In this document: in pieces, positions 43,445 to 53,443 of the stretch | Layout: every line of letters starts with the position of its first letter | Numbering within the stretch: the first letter of the stretch is position 1 | From: Phycisphaerae bacterium | Lineage (GTDB): Bacteria > Planctomycetota > Phycisphaerae > UBA1845 | Direction of reading: 5' to 3' | Length of the DNA stretch: 64,000 nucleotides | Assembly: GCA_029260015.1 (NCBI GenBank) | Contig: JAJDEB010000023.1 | Location: 605,457 to 669,456 of the forward strand | The notes under the pieces: model-generated | Told to the model about the DNA's origin: nothing | Database searches by the model: none | The model's input: only the letters and a program-made list of their open reading frames with translations | Position numbers and translations under genes: made by a program

Positions 43445-44047
43445 ATGGCAAAGTTTGAACACGGCAGCATCGCCATCGCAGACAGCTACGCCAAGACGCT
43501 CTTGGAATTGACCGAGCAAAGCGGTCAGTCCGAAGCCGTGGCAGCAGACTTCGGCGAGTTCGACAAACTCCTCAAGACCGACGAGGCGTTTGCGGAGTTC
43601 ATGCACAGCCAATCGGTCGATTCCGAAACGCGATCGAAAGTCCTCGAAAAAAACTTTCGCGGACGCATGAACGACTTGCTGTTGAGCACGATTCAAGTGG
43701 TCAACCGCAAGAACCGCTGCGAATTGCTCGAACTCATCCGCGAACGGTTCCGCCTGGCTCTCGAAGATGCCCGCAACGAAGTGGATGTTTACGTCACTTC
43801 CGCGATTCCGTTGACAGGAGAACTGCGGGAAAGCCTCCGCGAGGCAACCACCTCGATCTCCGGAAAAACAGTCCGCTTCATTGAAGACGTTAAGCCGTCA
43901 ATCCTCGGCGGGTTGGTAGTTCAAATCGGAGACGAAAAGCTCGACACCAGCGTTGTCACCCGATTGCAGGGCTTGAACAAGTCGCTGGTGCATCGGGCAA
44001 CAGAAGAAATTCAAAAAGGACACGCCTTCGCAGATGCGACAGGTTGA
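43445..44047 (+). CDS. atpH: F0F1 ATP synthase subunit delta
   Basis: A 200-residue subunit linking the catalytic head to the peripheral stalk. The six-helix N-domain begins IADSYAKTLLELTEQSGQ and has the family segment LLLSTIQVVNRKNRCELL. The C-terminal VKPSILGGLVVQIGDEKLD is the signature. The ATG at 43445 follows an intra-operon repeat; a longer frame from 43400 would begin within it. Confidence 0.93.
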   Translation: MAKFEHGSIAIADSYAKTLLELTEQSGQSEAVAADFGEFDKLLKTDEAFAEFMHSQSVDSETRSKVLEKNFRGRMNDLLLSTIQVVNRKNRCELLELIRERFRLALEDARNEVDVYVTSAIPLTGELRESLREATTSISGKTVRFIEDVKPSILGGLVVQIGDEKLDTSVVTRLQGLNKSLVHRATEEIQKGHAFADATG

Positions 44048-44069
44048 CATGAAAGTGCAGGGGAAGTTT

Positions 44070-44137
44070 AAGGTGGGCCGTGCCCACCGCAGTTCAAGAT
44101 TTAATACCGAAAGACTGGTGGGCACGGCCCACCCTAC
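44070..44137. repeat. GTAG-type inverted repeat pair (family C), copy 2, between atpH and atpA
   Basis: The left arm is AAGGTGGGCCGTGCCCACC; its GTAG foot is altered to TTTAA. The right arm (44117-44137) is GGTGGGCACGGCCCACCCTAC and keeps the foot as CTAC. The pair lies between the atpH stop (44047) and atpA (44200). Confidence 0.8.
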
Positions 44138-44199
44138 TGAAGAATTCGGTCAAGAATATTAAGCCGCAGTTGGTTCATACGAAATAAAGCGAGTATGCG

Positions 44200-45924
44200 A
44201 TGAAGTTCAAAGTCGATGAAATCTCCTCGGTCCTGCGGGAAGAAATCAGCAAGTACCAGTCCACGATCGACGTCGCCGAAGTTGGCAAGGTCCTGGAAGT
44301 CGGCGACGGAATCGCCCGCCTCTACGGTCTGAGCAACGCGATGGCTGGCGAGATGGTCGAATTCGCCAACGGTGCCATCGGACAGGTGCTCAACCTCGAA
44401 GAAGGCTCGGTCGGCGTCGCGGTTCTTGGTGACTTCCTCGGTATTAAAGAAGGCGACGAAGTCAAGCGAACCGGAAAGCTGCTCAGCGTTCCGTGCGGTC
44501 CCGCGATGATTGGCCGCGTGGTCGATCCTCTCGGACGCCCGCTTGACGGCAAAGGCAGCATCGAAACCAACCTCTCGCGACCGCTCGAATTCAAAGCCCC
44601 CGGCATCGCTCAACGCCAACCGGTGACCGAGCCGCTGCAGACCGGACTCAAAGCCATCGACAGCATGATCCCCGTCGGGCGCGGTCAGCGCGAACTGATC
44701 ATCGGCGACCGAAAAACGGGTAAGACTGCCGTCGCCCTCGATACGATCATCAACCAACGAGACACCGGCGTCATATGCGTGTACGTCGCCATCGGCCAAA
44801 AAGAATCGACCGTCGCTTCGGTCGTTGAAACGCTCCGCGAACACGGCGCGATGGACTACACCATTGTCGTAACCGCAGCCGCTGCCAACCCCGCACCGCT
44901 GCAATACATCGCACCGTACGCAGGCGCTGCGATGGCTGAATACTTCATGTATGAGCAGGGGAAAGCCACGCTCTGCGTTTACGACGACTTGTCCAAACAG
45001 GCACAGGCGTATCGCCAGATGTCACTGCTGCTTCGTCGGCCACCGGGTCGCGAAGCCTATCCTGGTGACGTCTTTTATCTCCACTCCCGTCTGCTCGAGC
45101 GCAGTTGTAAGTTGCTCGACGAATACGCCGTCGTTCCATCGTCAACCGCCGACGACAGCACCGATCGCAGCGTCGTGGTGAAACATCCTGACGGTCAATC
45201 AGCCCCCAAGGAACACCGACCCGACGATCTCAGCGGTACCTACCATCGCCCCGAAGGCAAAGAGAAGGCGGAAAGCTGGCTCGAAACATTACCGAACAAG
45301 GACAGCCACAAGGTGCATCGTTTCCCGGATTCGGGTGGATCGATGACAGCCCTTCCGGTCATCGAAACTTTGGAAGGTGAAGTGTCGGCATACATTCCGA
45401 CCAACGTGATTTCGATTACCGACGGCCAAATCTACTTGGAACCCGATCTGTTCTTCGCAGGCATTCGCCCGGCGATCAACGTCGGTATCAGCGTGTCGCG
45501 TGTGGGTGGTAACGCCCAGGTGAAGGCCATGAAGAAGGTATCCGGTTCGTTGCGTCTGGACCTTGCGGCATTCAGAGAGTTGGAGGCATTTGCCCAGCTT
45601 GGAACCGACCTTGACAAATCCACGCAGGCCCAGCTTGACCGTGGAATGCGAATGGTTGAGTTGCTCAAGCAGCCGCAATATGTGCCATTCCACATCGCCG
45701 ATCAGGTCATCAGTATCCTGGCTGGCACGACCGGCCTGCTTGATACGATCCCGGTCAACAAGGTGCCCGATTTTGAAACCAAGATGCTCCAGATGATTCG
45801 CGATGAATTCCCTGAATTCCGCGAAGAGATCATCAAAACGAAAACACTCTCGGACGATTCGTCCGCGAAACTCAAGAAAACGATCGAAGATTTTGCCCGA
45901 CGCTACAACAGCGATAACGGATAG
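44200..45924 (+). CDS. atpA: F0F1 ATP synthase subunit alpha with a large internal insertion
   Basis: The non-catalytic nucleotide-binding subunit. Walker A is GDRKTGKT (169-176) and other conserved blocks include [14 protein letters not shown] [31 protein letters not shown] and the arginine-finger region [18 protein letters not shown]. The protein has 574 residues, compared with about 500-515 usually. The excess is a hydrophilic segment at about residues 310-377, between LLDEY and SGGSMTALP, where other alpha subunits have around ten to twenty residues. The rest aligns without gaps by eye. Confidence 0.97.
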   Translation: MKFKVDEISSVLREEISKYQSTIDVAEVGKVLEVGDGIARLYGLSNAMAGEMVEFANGAIGQVLNLEEGSVGVAVLGDFLGIKEGDEVKRTGKLLSVPCGPAMIGRVVDPLGRPLDGKGSIETNLSRPLEFKAPGIAQRQPVTEPLQTGLKAIDSMIPVGRGQRELIIGDRKTGKTAVALDTIINQRDTGVICVYVAIGQKESTVASVVETLREHGAMDYTIVVTAAAANPAPLQYIAPYAGAAMAEYFMYEQGKATLCVYDDLSKQAQAYRQMSLLLRRPPGREAYPGDVFYLHSRLLERSCKLLDEYAVVPSSTADDSTDRSVVVKHPDGQSAPKEHRPDDLSGTYHRPEGKEKAESWLETLPNKDSHKVHRFPDSGGSMTALPVIETLEGEVSAYIPTNVISITDGQIYLEPDLFFAGIRPAINVGISVSRVGGNAQVKAMKKVSGSLRLDLAAFRELEAFAQLGTDLDKSTQAQLDRGMRMVELLKQPQYVPFHIADQVISILAGTTGLLDTIPVNKVPDFETKMLQMIRDEFPEFREEIIKTKTLSDDSSAKLKKTIEDFARRYNSDNG

Positions 45925-45926
45925 AG

Positions 45927-45947
45927 GTAGGGTCCGCTGTGCGGACC
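45927..45947 (+). repeat. Single GTAG-foot hairpin (family B), copy 3, between atpA and atpG
   Basis: GTAGGGTCCGCTGTGCGGACC, identical to the left half of copy 2; no facing partner is seen. It begins three bases after the atpA stop codon. Confidence 0.85.
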
Positions 45948-45984
45948 AAAGGTGTAAACTGGCAGAAGGTTTTAGAGCAACGAC

Positions 45985-46905
45985 ATGGCAAATCGCAGAG
46001 AACTCGTCAAACGCAGAAAGTCGGTGCGCAACATCCGCAAGATCACGCGGACGATGCAGCTTATTGCCACCGCGCGCTTTCAGCACGCCATGAACCAAGC
46101 CACAGCCACCAAACCGTACGCCAGCACTTTGGCAAACATGGTTGCCGCCGCGTCACGGTCTGCGACCCAGCTGGATCAACCGTTGCTCAAGACCAACGAA
46201 TCCGGCAGTGCTGCACTGCTTGTCCTCACCAGCAACCGAGGATTTTGCGGTGGTTACAACGGCAACATCCTGCGGCTGGCGATGGAAACGCTTCAAGAAA
46301 AACGTGCAGCCGACATGGATGTCAATCTCAACGTCGTCGGCAAGAAAGGCATCGCCTACCTTCGGTTCCTTGGCGAAACCATCGACATGAAGGACGACTC
46401 GGTCGAAGAGCAGCCACGCTTCGCCCAGGTCTCTGCGATCGCCGACGACTTAATGGCCGCCTATCGTGAAGAAAAAATCGCAACGCTCGACGTTTGCTAC
46501 ATGCAGTTCATCTCTGCCGGTATTCAAAAACCAGCGATGATGCGATTGCTTCCGATCTCGGGAATCAAGCAAGCCACAGGTGATTCAGATGATGGCGATT
46601 CGGATAACGCAGGTACCGAAAACGCACCGCAATCAGGCGAAGCCAACACGACCATCGATTTTTCACCGGAACCGGCTGAATTGCTCGACGAGTTGTTACC
46701 GGCTTCGGTGCGGATGCGCTTGTTCCAATGCTTCACCGAAGCCGCCGCAAGTGAACAAGTCGCGCGAATGGTCGCAATGAAAGCGGCCACCGACGCAGCC
46801 GGCGACATGATTCGCCTGCTAACGCAAAAATACAACCGCGCCAGACAAACGGCGATTACGATGGAACTGCTCGACATCATTGGAGGGGTAGCCGCCATCT
46901 CTTAG
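45985..46905 (+). CDS. atpG: F0F1 ATP synthase subunit gamma
   Basis: The central rotor shaft, 306 residues. The N-terminal helix RRKSVRNIRKITRTMQLIAT and C-terminal AATDAAGDMIRLLTQKYNRARQ are diagnostic, and LLVLTSNRGFCGGYNGN matches the Rossmann-like segment. An acidic, low-complexity insertion (about residues 196-222, GDSDDGDSDNAGTENAPQSG) lies in the middle domain. Confidence 0.95.
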   Translation: MANRRELVKRRKSVRNIRKITRTMQLIATARFQHAMNQATATKPYASTLANMVAAASRSATQLDQPLLKTNESGSAALLVLTSNRGFCGGYNGNILRLAMETLQEKRAADMDVNLNVVGKKGIAYLRFLGETIDMKDDSVEEQPRFAQVSAIADDLMAAYREEKIATLDVCYMQFISAGIQKPAMMRLLPISGIKQATGDSDDGDSDNAGTENAPQSGEANTTIDFSPEPAELLDELLPASVRMRLFQCFTEAAASEQVARMVAMKAATDAAGDMIRLLTQKYNRARQTAITMELLDIIGGVAAIS

Positions 46906-46954
46906 ACCGATGGCGACTGCATACGTTCTGCTCGCAATATCGGGTGGACCATAA

Positions 46955-48484
<1,530 letters not shown>

Positions 48485-48502
48485 TCTGCAAGCGGATTCA
48501 TC

Positions 48503-48895
48503 ATGGCCGACAAAACCTTTACATGCACAGTCCTGACGCCCGAGCGCACCGTTCTCGATGCCGAGGTGACGTCCGCGACCATTCCCGCGCACGACGGCGA
48601 GATCGGCATACTTCGTGGCCGCGCCCCCCTTCTGTGCCGATTGGGAATAGGCATCCTCAAGCTCGAAGGCTGCCCCGATCCCACGCGCTTGTATGTCGAT
48701 TCGGGATTTGCCGAGGTAGCAAACAACAAGATCACCATCCTCACCGAGCACGCCCTTAAACCCGGCGAGATCGACGCAACCAAGGTACATTCCGACCTGC
48801 AGGAAGCGCAAAACCGAACTGCATCGACGCAGGAAGAGCAGGACAAGCGGCGCAACGACATGGCCCGCTGCAAGAAAAAACTAGAACTTGTCTAG
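48503..48895 (+). CDS. atpC: F0F1 ATP synthase subunit epsilon
   Basis: A 130-residue rotor subunit. The beta-sandwich carries VLTPERTVLDAEVTSATIPA, HDGEIGILRGRAPLL and YVDSGFAEVANNKITIL, followed by a helical hairpin rich in charge. The start lies 18 bases after the atpD stop. It is the last gene of the operon. Confidence 0.95.
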   Translation: MADKTFTCTVLTPERTVLDAEVTSATIPAHDGEIGILRGRAPLLCRLGIGILKLEGCPDPTRLYVDSGFAEVANNKITILTEHALKPGEIDATKVHSDLQEAQNRTASTQEEQDKRRNDMARCKKKLELV

Positions 48896-48935
48896 CAGCC
48901 AGCAACTCGCCGGACCAAGCAAGCAACTGGCTGCT
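48894..48935 (+). terminator. Possible terminator hairpin after atpC
   Basis: A perfect 9-bp stem (AGCAGCCAG with CTGGCTGCT, 48894-48902 and 48927-48935) and 24-base loop overlapping the atpC stop codon. There is no T run, so an intrinsic terminator is uncertain. Confidence 0.35.
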
Positions 48936-49033
48936 CGCCACCCAGTGTAGGCTGAATCCAATTTATCTAGCGATCTATCTGAAATGCCAAGGGTGTACCG
49001 CAAGGCTTGGGGCATCAAATCGAAACTCGAAGC

Positions 49034-49699
49034 CTACGCCTCGACGATCCCTTCCCGAATCGCAAAACGCGCCAACGAAACCCGATCGTGAATGGCGAGT
49101 TTCTTCATGAGGCTCACCTTTTGTTTGTCTGCAGTTTTGTAGCTGATCCCCAACTCTTCGCACGCAACCCTCAAAGAAGTTCCGATCGCAAGAACGCGCA
49201 ACAGCTGACGCTCACGTGGGCTGAGCAAATCCGATCGCGTTTTGGTGGGTTGACCTGGATCGAAATCATTGACGGCAGGGTCGATCCGGTCGAGGAATGC
49301 CTTGGAGTAATAATGCCTGCCGGCATGAACGAGGCGCAGTGCTTCGCGAATTTCTCCAAACCCGCCGGATTGGTGAACCAATCCAAACACCTGGGTATCG
49401 AGTGCCCGACGAAGATCGGCATCGCAAACCGTTCTCGCCACAACAACGATGCCCGTCATCGGCACCTCACGGCGTAACTTGCTTACCGCACCGAACGCAG
49501 CCTCGTCGTTTTCTTTAATGCCGATGACGGCAAGATTCGGCGTCAAGCGTCGCGAAACTTCCAACAAACTCGCGTGATCCGCGAACGAACCAACGCACTC
49601 GAATTCCCGCGACTCACCTAGTAAAAATCGCAGCAGGTCGCGCAGCAGAGTGTGCGGATCAACTATAAGTACTGAAACAGTGCTAGAATCGAAGGACAT
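49034..49699 (-). CDS. LuxR/NarL-type regulator with a degenerate receiver domain
   Basis: A protein of about 221 residues. Residues 8-125 have the receiver fold (VSVLIVDPHTLLRDLLRFLL), but the phospho-acceptor Asp is replaced by Gly60 (NLAVIGIKEND) and the conserved Lys region is changed (FGLVHQSGG). A linker leads to a LuxR-type HTH: LSPRERQLLRVLAIGTSLR, SYKTADKQKVSLMKKLAIHD. Regulation by ordinary phosphorylation is therefore unlikely. The ATG at 49699 fits the fold; a frame to 49741 is possible. It faces the atp operon. Confidence 0.85.
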   Translation of the reverse strand: MSFDSSTVSVLIVDPHTLLRDLLRFLLGESREFECVGSFADHASLLEVSRRLTPNLAVIGIKENDEAAFGAVSKLRREVPMTGIVVVARTVCDADLRRALDTQVFGLVHQSGGFGEIREALRLVHAGRHYYSKAFLDRIDPAVNDFDPGQPTKTRSDLLSPRERQLLRVLAIGTSLRVACEELGISYKTADKQKVSLMKKLAIHDRVSLARFAIREGIVEA

Positions 49700-50216
49700 G
49701 AACTGAGCGGCTACCTGTGAAAAAGGCGCAGCACCATTCAACGCAATATTGAGGGCCCGGCAACCTGCGTCAGAAATGGCACCGTGAGTGTCGAAGGCCC
49801 ATCTTGCTCAATACCGTTTGGCTCATCCTTAGGGTATATGACCCAATTTTGCTCATTTCACCCAGCACTTCTCTAAATTAACAAGCGCTATCGCCGGTTG
49901 GTGAATTGCGCACAATGCGTGGATGGTTTCGAATATGATTTCGATTGATTTGGAAACATTTTCGGCGTTTATGAAACCGTAGTCCCGTCTGCATGCTTGA
50001 ATTGCATCGATGATGTGGACCCGCCATGCCCGAACAAGCCCGGCTTGGATCAGTGGCGTGTGGCTCACCACGGTTCATTTTCAAATCCCCTTTAACGTCA
50101 TGCACACCACGATTTCGATTACAATCACCCGCACCTGCCCAGGTTGAAATCGAATATCGCAAAAGGATCATCGCAGAAGGCGGAGCCCTCAAGGCAGGGT
50201 GCGACAGGGAATCAAT
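49700..50216. other. Intergenic stretch with one weak small frame
   Basis: The gap separates the divergent pseudo-receiver regulator and MBL hydrolase genes. It is AT-richer than the rest. No repeat or RNA gene is seen. The only candidate is the 72-codon frame at 49853-50071. Confidence 0.45.
49853..50071 (-). CDS. Doubtful small hypothetical protein (72 aa)
   Basis: A GTG-started frame whose product contains a plausible amphipathic part (VRAWRVHIIDAIQACRRDYG, VSKSIEIIFETIHALCAIH). There is no strong ribosome site in this frame. An overlapping frame one base off has GGGGA before an ATG but encodes a sequence unlike a folded protein. Treat as a guess. Confidence 0.2.
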   Translation of the reverse strand: MVSHTPLIQAGLVRAWRVHIIDAIQACRRDYGFINAENVSKSIEIIFETIHALCAIHQPAIALVNLEKCWVK

Positions 50217-51101
50217 ATGTTGACGATGACATTCCTCGGAGTGGGCGGGGCATTCGCCAAGCGCAACTTTCAATCGAACGCTTTGGTCGAAGCGTGGACG
50301 GTCGGCCCCGATGCGCAGGCATCGCCCGACGACAACCTGCTGATCGATTTCGGTTCAACAGGACCGTTGGCACTGCACCAACTCAAAGATGTCGACGGTT
50401 TTCATTACCTAAGCGATGGCGCCCGCATTCACTTCCCGGCAATCAAGCGCGTTTTCATATCGCACCAACACGCCGATCACATCGGTGGGCTCGAAGAAAT
50501 GGCCTTCGCGAATCGATTCCTCTACGCGTCCACCAATGACAACGGGAGTTGCAAACCAGAGCTCATCAGCAGCACCGAAATTCTCAAGAACTTATGGGAA
50601 CATTCGCTAAAGGGCGGGCTCGGAATTCTAAAAGACCAGCCCGCAACGCTTGATGACTACTTCGACGTAAATGCGTTGGCGCATGACAACGTCGATGCGT
50701 GTGGTTTTGATCTGCTCGACAAGTATCGCTTCTCGATTTTCTCGACCGACCATTTGTGCCTTGATCACAAATACGACTGGCCAAGCCTCGGGTTGTTCAT
50801 CACCCAAGATGGATCAAGCGAGTCGGCGTTCTTTTCCGGTGATACGAAATACGATTTTGAAGCGTATGAATCGATGCTCCAGCGATCGAAGATCATCTTC
50901 CATGACGTTCAACTTCACGAACAGCCCGACCCGGTTCATGCCCTGTTAAGCCAAATGCAGGAAATGCCGCAGGCCATCAGGCAAAAAACGTTCCTATACC
51001 ACTACGATGACACCTGGGATGCCCCGCAATACAACTGCGTAGACGAACAATTCGCGGGGTTTGTTAAACCGCACAGAAGATATGTAATCTTTGATGGATA
51101 G
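50217..51101 (+). CDS. MBL-fold metallo-hydrolase
   Basis: A 294-residue metallo-beta-lactamase-fold enzyme. Zinc ligands: FISHQHADHIGGLEEM (HxHxDH), the third His region FSTDHLCLDHKYDW, and the bridging Asp in SAFFSGDTKYDF; a late HYDDTW segment may be the last ligand. AGGGA precedes the ATG at 50217; a GTG at 50199 is less likely. The layout is near RNase Z and cyclic-nucleotide phosphodiesterases, but the substrate is unknown. Confidence 0.82.
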   Translation: MLTMTFLGVGGAFAKRNFQSNALVEAWTVGPDAQASPDDNLLIDFGSTGPLALHQLKDVDGFHYLSDGARIHFPAIKRVFISHQHADHIGGLEEMAFANRFLYASTNDNGSCKPELISSTEILKNLWEHSLKGGLGILKDQPATLDDYFDVNALAHDNVDACGFDLLDKYRFSIFSTDHLCLDHKYDWPSLGLFITQDGSSESAFFSGDTKYDFEAYESMLQRSKIIFHDVQLHEQPDPVHALLSQMQEMPQAIRQKTFLYHYDDTWDAPQYNCVDEQFAGFVKPHRRYVIFDG

Positions 51102-51125
51102 TTTCAACAGTTGTGCGACAGCGGA

Positions 51126-51842
51126 TCAACCTCGCGCCGCCGCGCCAAACGTCTGACGTGCCCAGTCGGCGGTCACGCCCTTTTCATTGAGCGCCTTTGC
51201 AACTTCCGATTTTTCGTCCCGAAGCAGGGCGAGTAACAAATGCTGCGGTTCGATCTCACCCGCGCCAAGCCGGTTGGCTGAGTCCACCGCAAGCACGAGC
51301 GTATGCCAGAACTTCGGGGACCGAAACGCCTTCGACAATTCCTGCTGGTGCAGCCATTCAAACTCACCATGACGAGAGTGGGCCAAGTCGTGCGAATCAT
51401 CAACGCTCGACCGAAGCATTCCCAGGACTTTCTCGCGAAGCGGATTCGATTCAACGCCTTGTTTGTGAAGCACCTTAGCCGGAATACCATCCTGATAACC
51501 CAACAGCCCCAGCATCAAATGCTCGGTGCCGATGTACTTATGCCCCAGCGTCCGCGCTTCCTTCACTGCCAGCGCAATGACATCTTTGGTTCCCTGAGTC
51601 TGTGCCCGAAATCCGATGCTACCGGACCCATTGCCTTCTCCGAGTTCGTCGGCAACTTCACCGCGGACTTTTTCGAGATTGACATCCAGCATCCGAAGCG
51701 CTTCCGTGGCGACACAGTGACCTTCGCCAATGATGCCAAGCATGATGTGCGCCGGCGCAAGATAACTGTGTTTCAACTTGCCGGCTTCCTGATTCGCCAA
51801 AGCCATCGCGTGACGCGCCCGATCGGAAAATCTCTCATGCAT
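51126..51842 (-). CDS. Clp N-domain protein without ATPase modules
   Basis: A 238-residue protein beginning like ClpC: MHERFSDRARHAMALANQEA, then AHIMLGIIGEG, and the second Clp repeat VIALAVKEARTLGHKYIGTE followed by HLMLGLLGYQ. A third region (AVDSANRLGAGEIEPQHLLL) repeats the pattern. No Walker motif or AAA+ domain follows. It may be an adaptor or substrate-binding decoy for a ClpC-like unfoldase elsewhere in the genome. It stands alone on the minus strand. Confidence 0.85.
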   Translation of the reverse strand: MHERFSDRARHAMALANQEAGKLKHSYLAPAHIMLGIIGEGHCVATEALRMLDVNLEKVRGEVADELGEGNGSGSIGFRAQTQGTKDVIALAVKEARTLGHKYIGTEHLMLGLLGYQDGIPAKVLHKQGVESNPLREKVLGMLRSSVDDSHDLAHSRHGEFEWLHQQELSKAFRSPKFWHTLVLAVDSANRLGAGEIEPQHLLLALLRDEKSEVAKALNEKGVTADWARQTFGAAARG

Positions 51843-51979
51843 GACTCATTCTCGCTTTAACAAGTGTCCATCGAAAGTTGCCGCCAGCACACCACCACCC
51901 CTGCAAAAACCACTGGCTACAGAGCAGTTTAGCGTGTTGGTTCCGGCCTGCAATGGAGGCGACCACCAAGCTGCGCGGG

Positions 51980-53227
51980 TCAACCCACAGGCAGGGTCAG
52001 CACCGGATCGGATTTATTCACCTCGCCCGTTTGAAGCATGAATAGCTGCCCGAGAAGCGAAAACGTCGACTTGGAATTCTCGTCGTCGTCCTTGATATAG
52101 AACCAGCGTCCCCGATGCTTCACAGCCACCGCCGCACTCTTCGGCTTGAAGCGGCTCGTATGAACATGAAACAAGTCGCCCAATACGTCAGACCAGTCGA
52201 ACGCGCTCCCATCGGCGAAACGTGTCTGGGTGGCCAACCCGTCTTCAAGATGATCATCGGGCACGTCCACACTCTGCGAAAGATAATAGAGCACGCCCAT
52301 CAACGAACGCGCGTCCAGACCAACCATATCACTTCCGTTGTGATCTGCCCCCGCTTGATCCACTTCGACTTGATCGACAATGTCGAAAACATGCTGACCG
52401 GAATGGACGCTCAGTAATTCGCAGAGTCGCCGACTCGCGTTGTCCACGTCCTTCGAAGTATCGAACTGCAATACCAGAACGCGGCGCGATGCCACGAGAT
52501 TGACACTGTCCGGATTGCCAGCTGGCGCAAATCCAAAACCCGACTCGGATGCCGCGATCAAATCTCCGCTGGACACTTTCTCACGCGGAATCTCAATCGA
52601 CATCTGACGACGCCTCGGAATAAACTTGATGCTTACTGCCCCCGATGCCCGCAAATCCTGAAGCAAATTCATCGCCTCCGCGAACGATTCAAACTCCGGA
52701 GCAAGCTGCGGCGTCGGGCCAGACGCGGTGGGCGCATTGGGCAAACCATTGAACGATTCCACCGCCAATCGAAACACCCGATCCGCCCGCCAACCCGACT
52801 CGGCAAGCAACGAAATATTCTCAACCGGAATCGGGATCAACATCCGCCGCAAGAACGCTTCACCACCAAGATAGGAATACGTAATCGTCGGCTTCTCGGA
52901 ATAACCCAATCGCCCGGACAGTTGCAAAACGTTCGGGTTCAGCGAGTCACCGCCAACATTCTCATTCAACGTGCCAGCCACATCACCGCTTTGATCAAAC
53001 TGAAACTGCGTGGCGATACTGGTCACGCCCAGAAACACGGGCAAATCGCGATAACGCATGCGCACCAAATTCACCAACATCTGCTCAGAGGTCGCCACCC
53101 GCAGGGCATCGCTGTACTCCGATTGCCCTATTTTTAAGGCATTTGGGCCAAACTGACACCCCGGCAAGATCGCAACAAGACACAACAATATTGCGACACG
53201 AACATGGGTCGGGCGCATCTTCTCCAT
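51980..53227 (-). CDS. Predicted lipoprotein of unknown function (about 415 aa)
   Basis: I do not recognise a named family. The N-terminus is a signal with lipobox LPGC and Cys at residue 24 from the ATG at 53227. The mature part begins with a helical segment (YSDALRVATSEQMLVNLVRM) and then a strand-rich body with a repeated VENISLLAESGWRADRVFRL region. The end contains VAVKHRGRWFYIKDDDENSK followed by STFSLLGQLFMLQTGE. The last motif set is of a kind seen in planctomycete and proteobacterial outer-membrane lipoproteins, from memory. Function unknown. Confidence 0.72.
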   Translation of the reverse strand: MEKMRPTHVRVAILLCLVAILPGCQFGPNALKIGQSEYSDALRVATSEQMLVNLVRMRYRDLPVFLGVTSIATQFQFDQSGDVAGTLNENVGGDSLNPNVLQLSGRLGYSEKPTITYSYLGGEAFLRRMLIPIPVENISLLAESGWRADRVFRLAVESFNGLPNAPTASGPTPQLAPEFESFAEAMNLLQDLRASGAVSIKFIPRRRQMSIEIPREKVSSGDLIAASESGFGFAPAGNPDSVNLVASRRVLVLQFDTSKDVDNASRRLCELLSVHSGQHVFDIVDQVEVDQAGADHNGSDMVGLDARSLMGVLYYLSQSVDVPDDHLEDGLATQTRFADGSAFDWSDVLGDLFHVHTSRFKPKSAAVAVKHRGRWFYIKDDDENSKSTFSLLGQLFMLQTGEVNKSDPVLTLPVG

Positions 53228-53443
53228 AAAATCAACGCTTTCATTAGGTAATAGGTATTCCAATTCCGACAGACCACATCCTGCATCCGATGGTATTGCA
53301 AAAAACGGCGTTTCGCAAAAACTGGAGTCCCAAAGTACGCACTTTCTCCTGACCGCATACCATTAGGCGGTACGGACGTTTCCGATTATCATTCGGCGCA
53401 CGCAAATGCTCGTCACTTGCAGCGACCCAAAGGAGGCATCAAC

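Noticed and set aside
44134..46098. Long antisense frames over atpA
   Set aside because: They mirror a highly conserved gene, and their composition follows from codon bias of the real frame.
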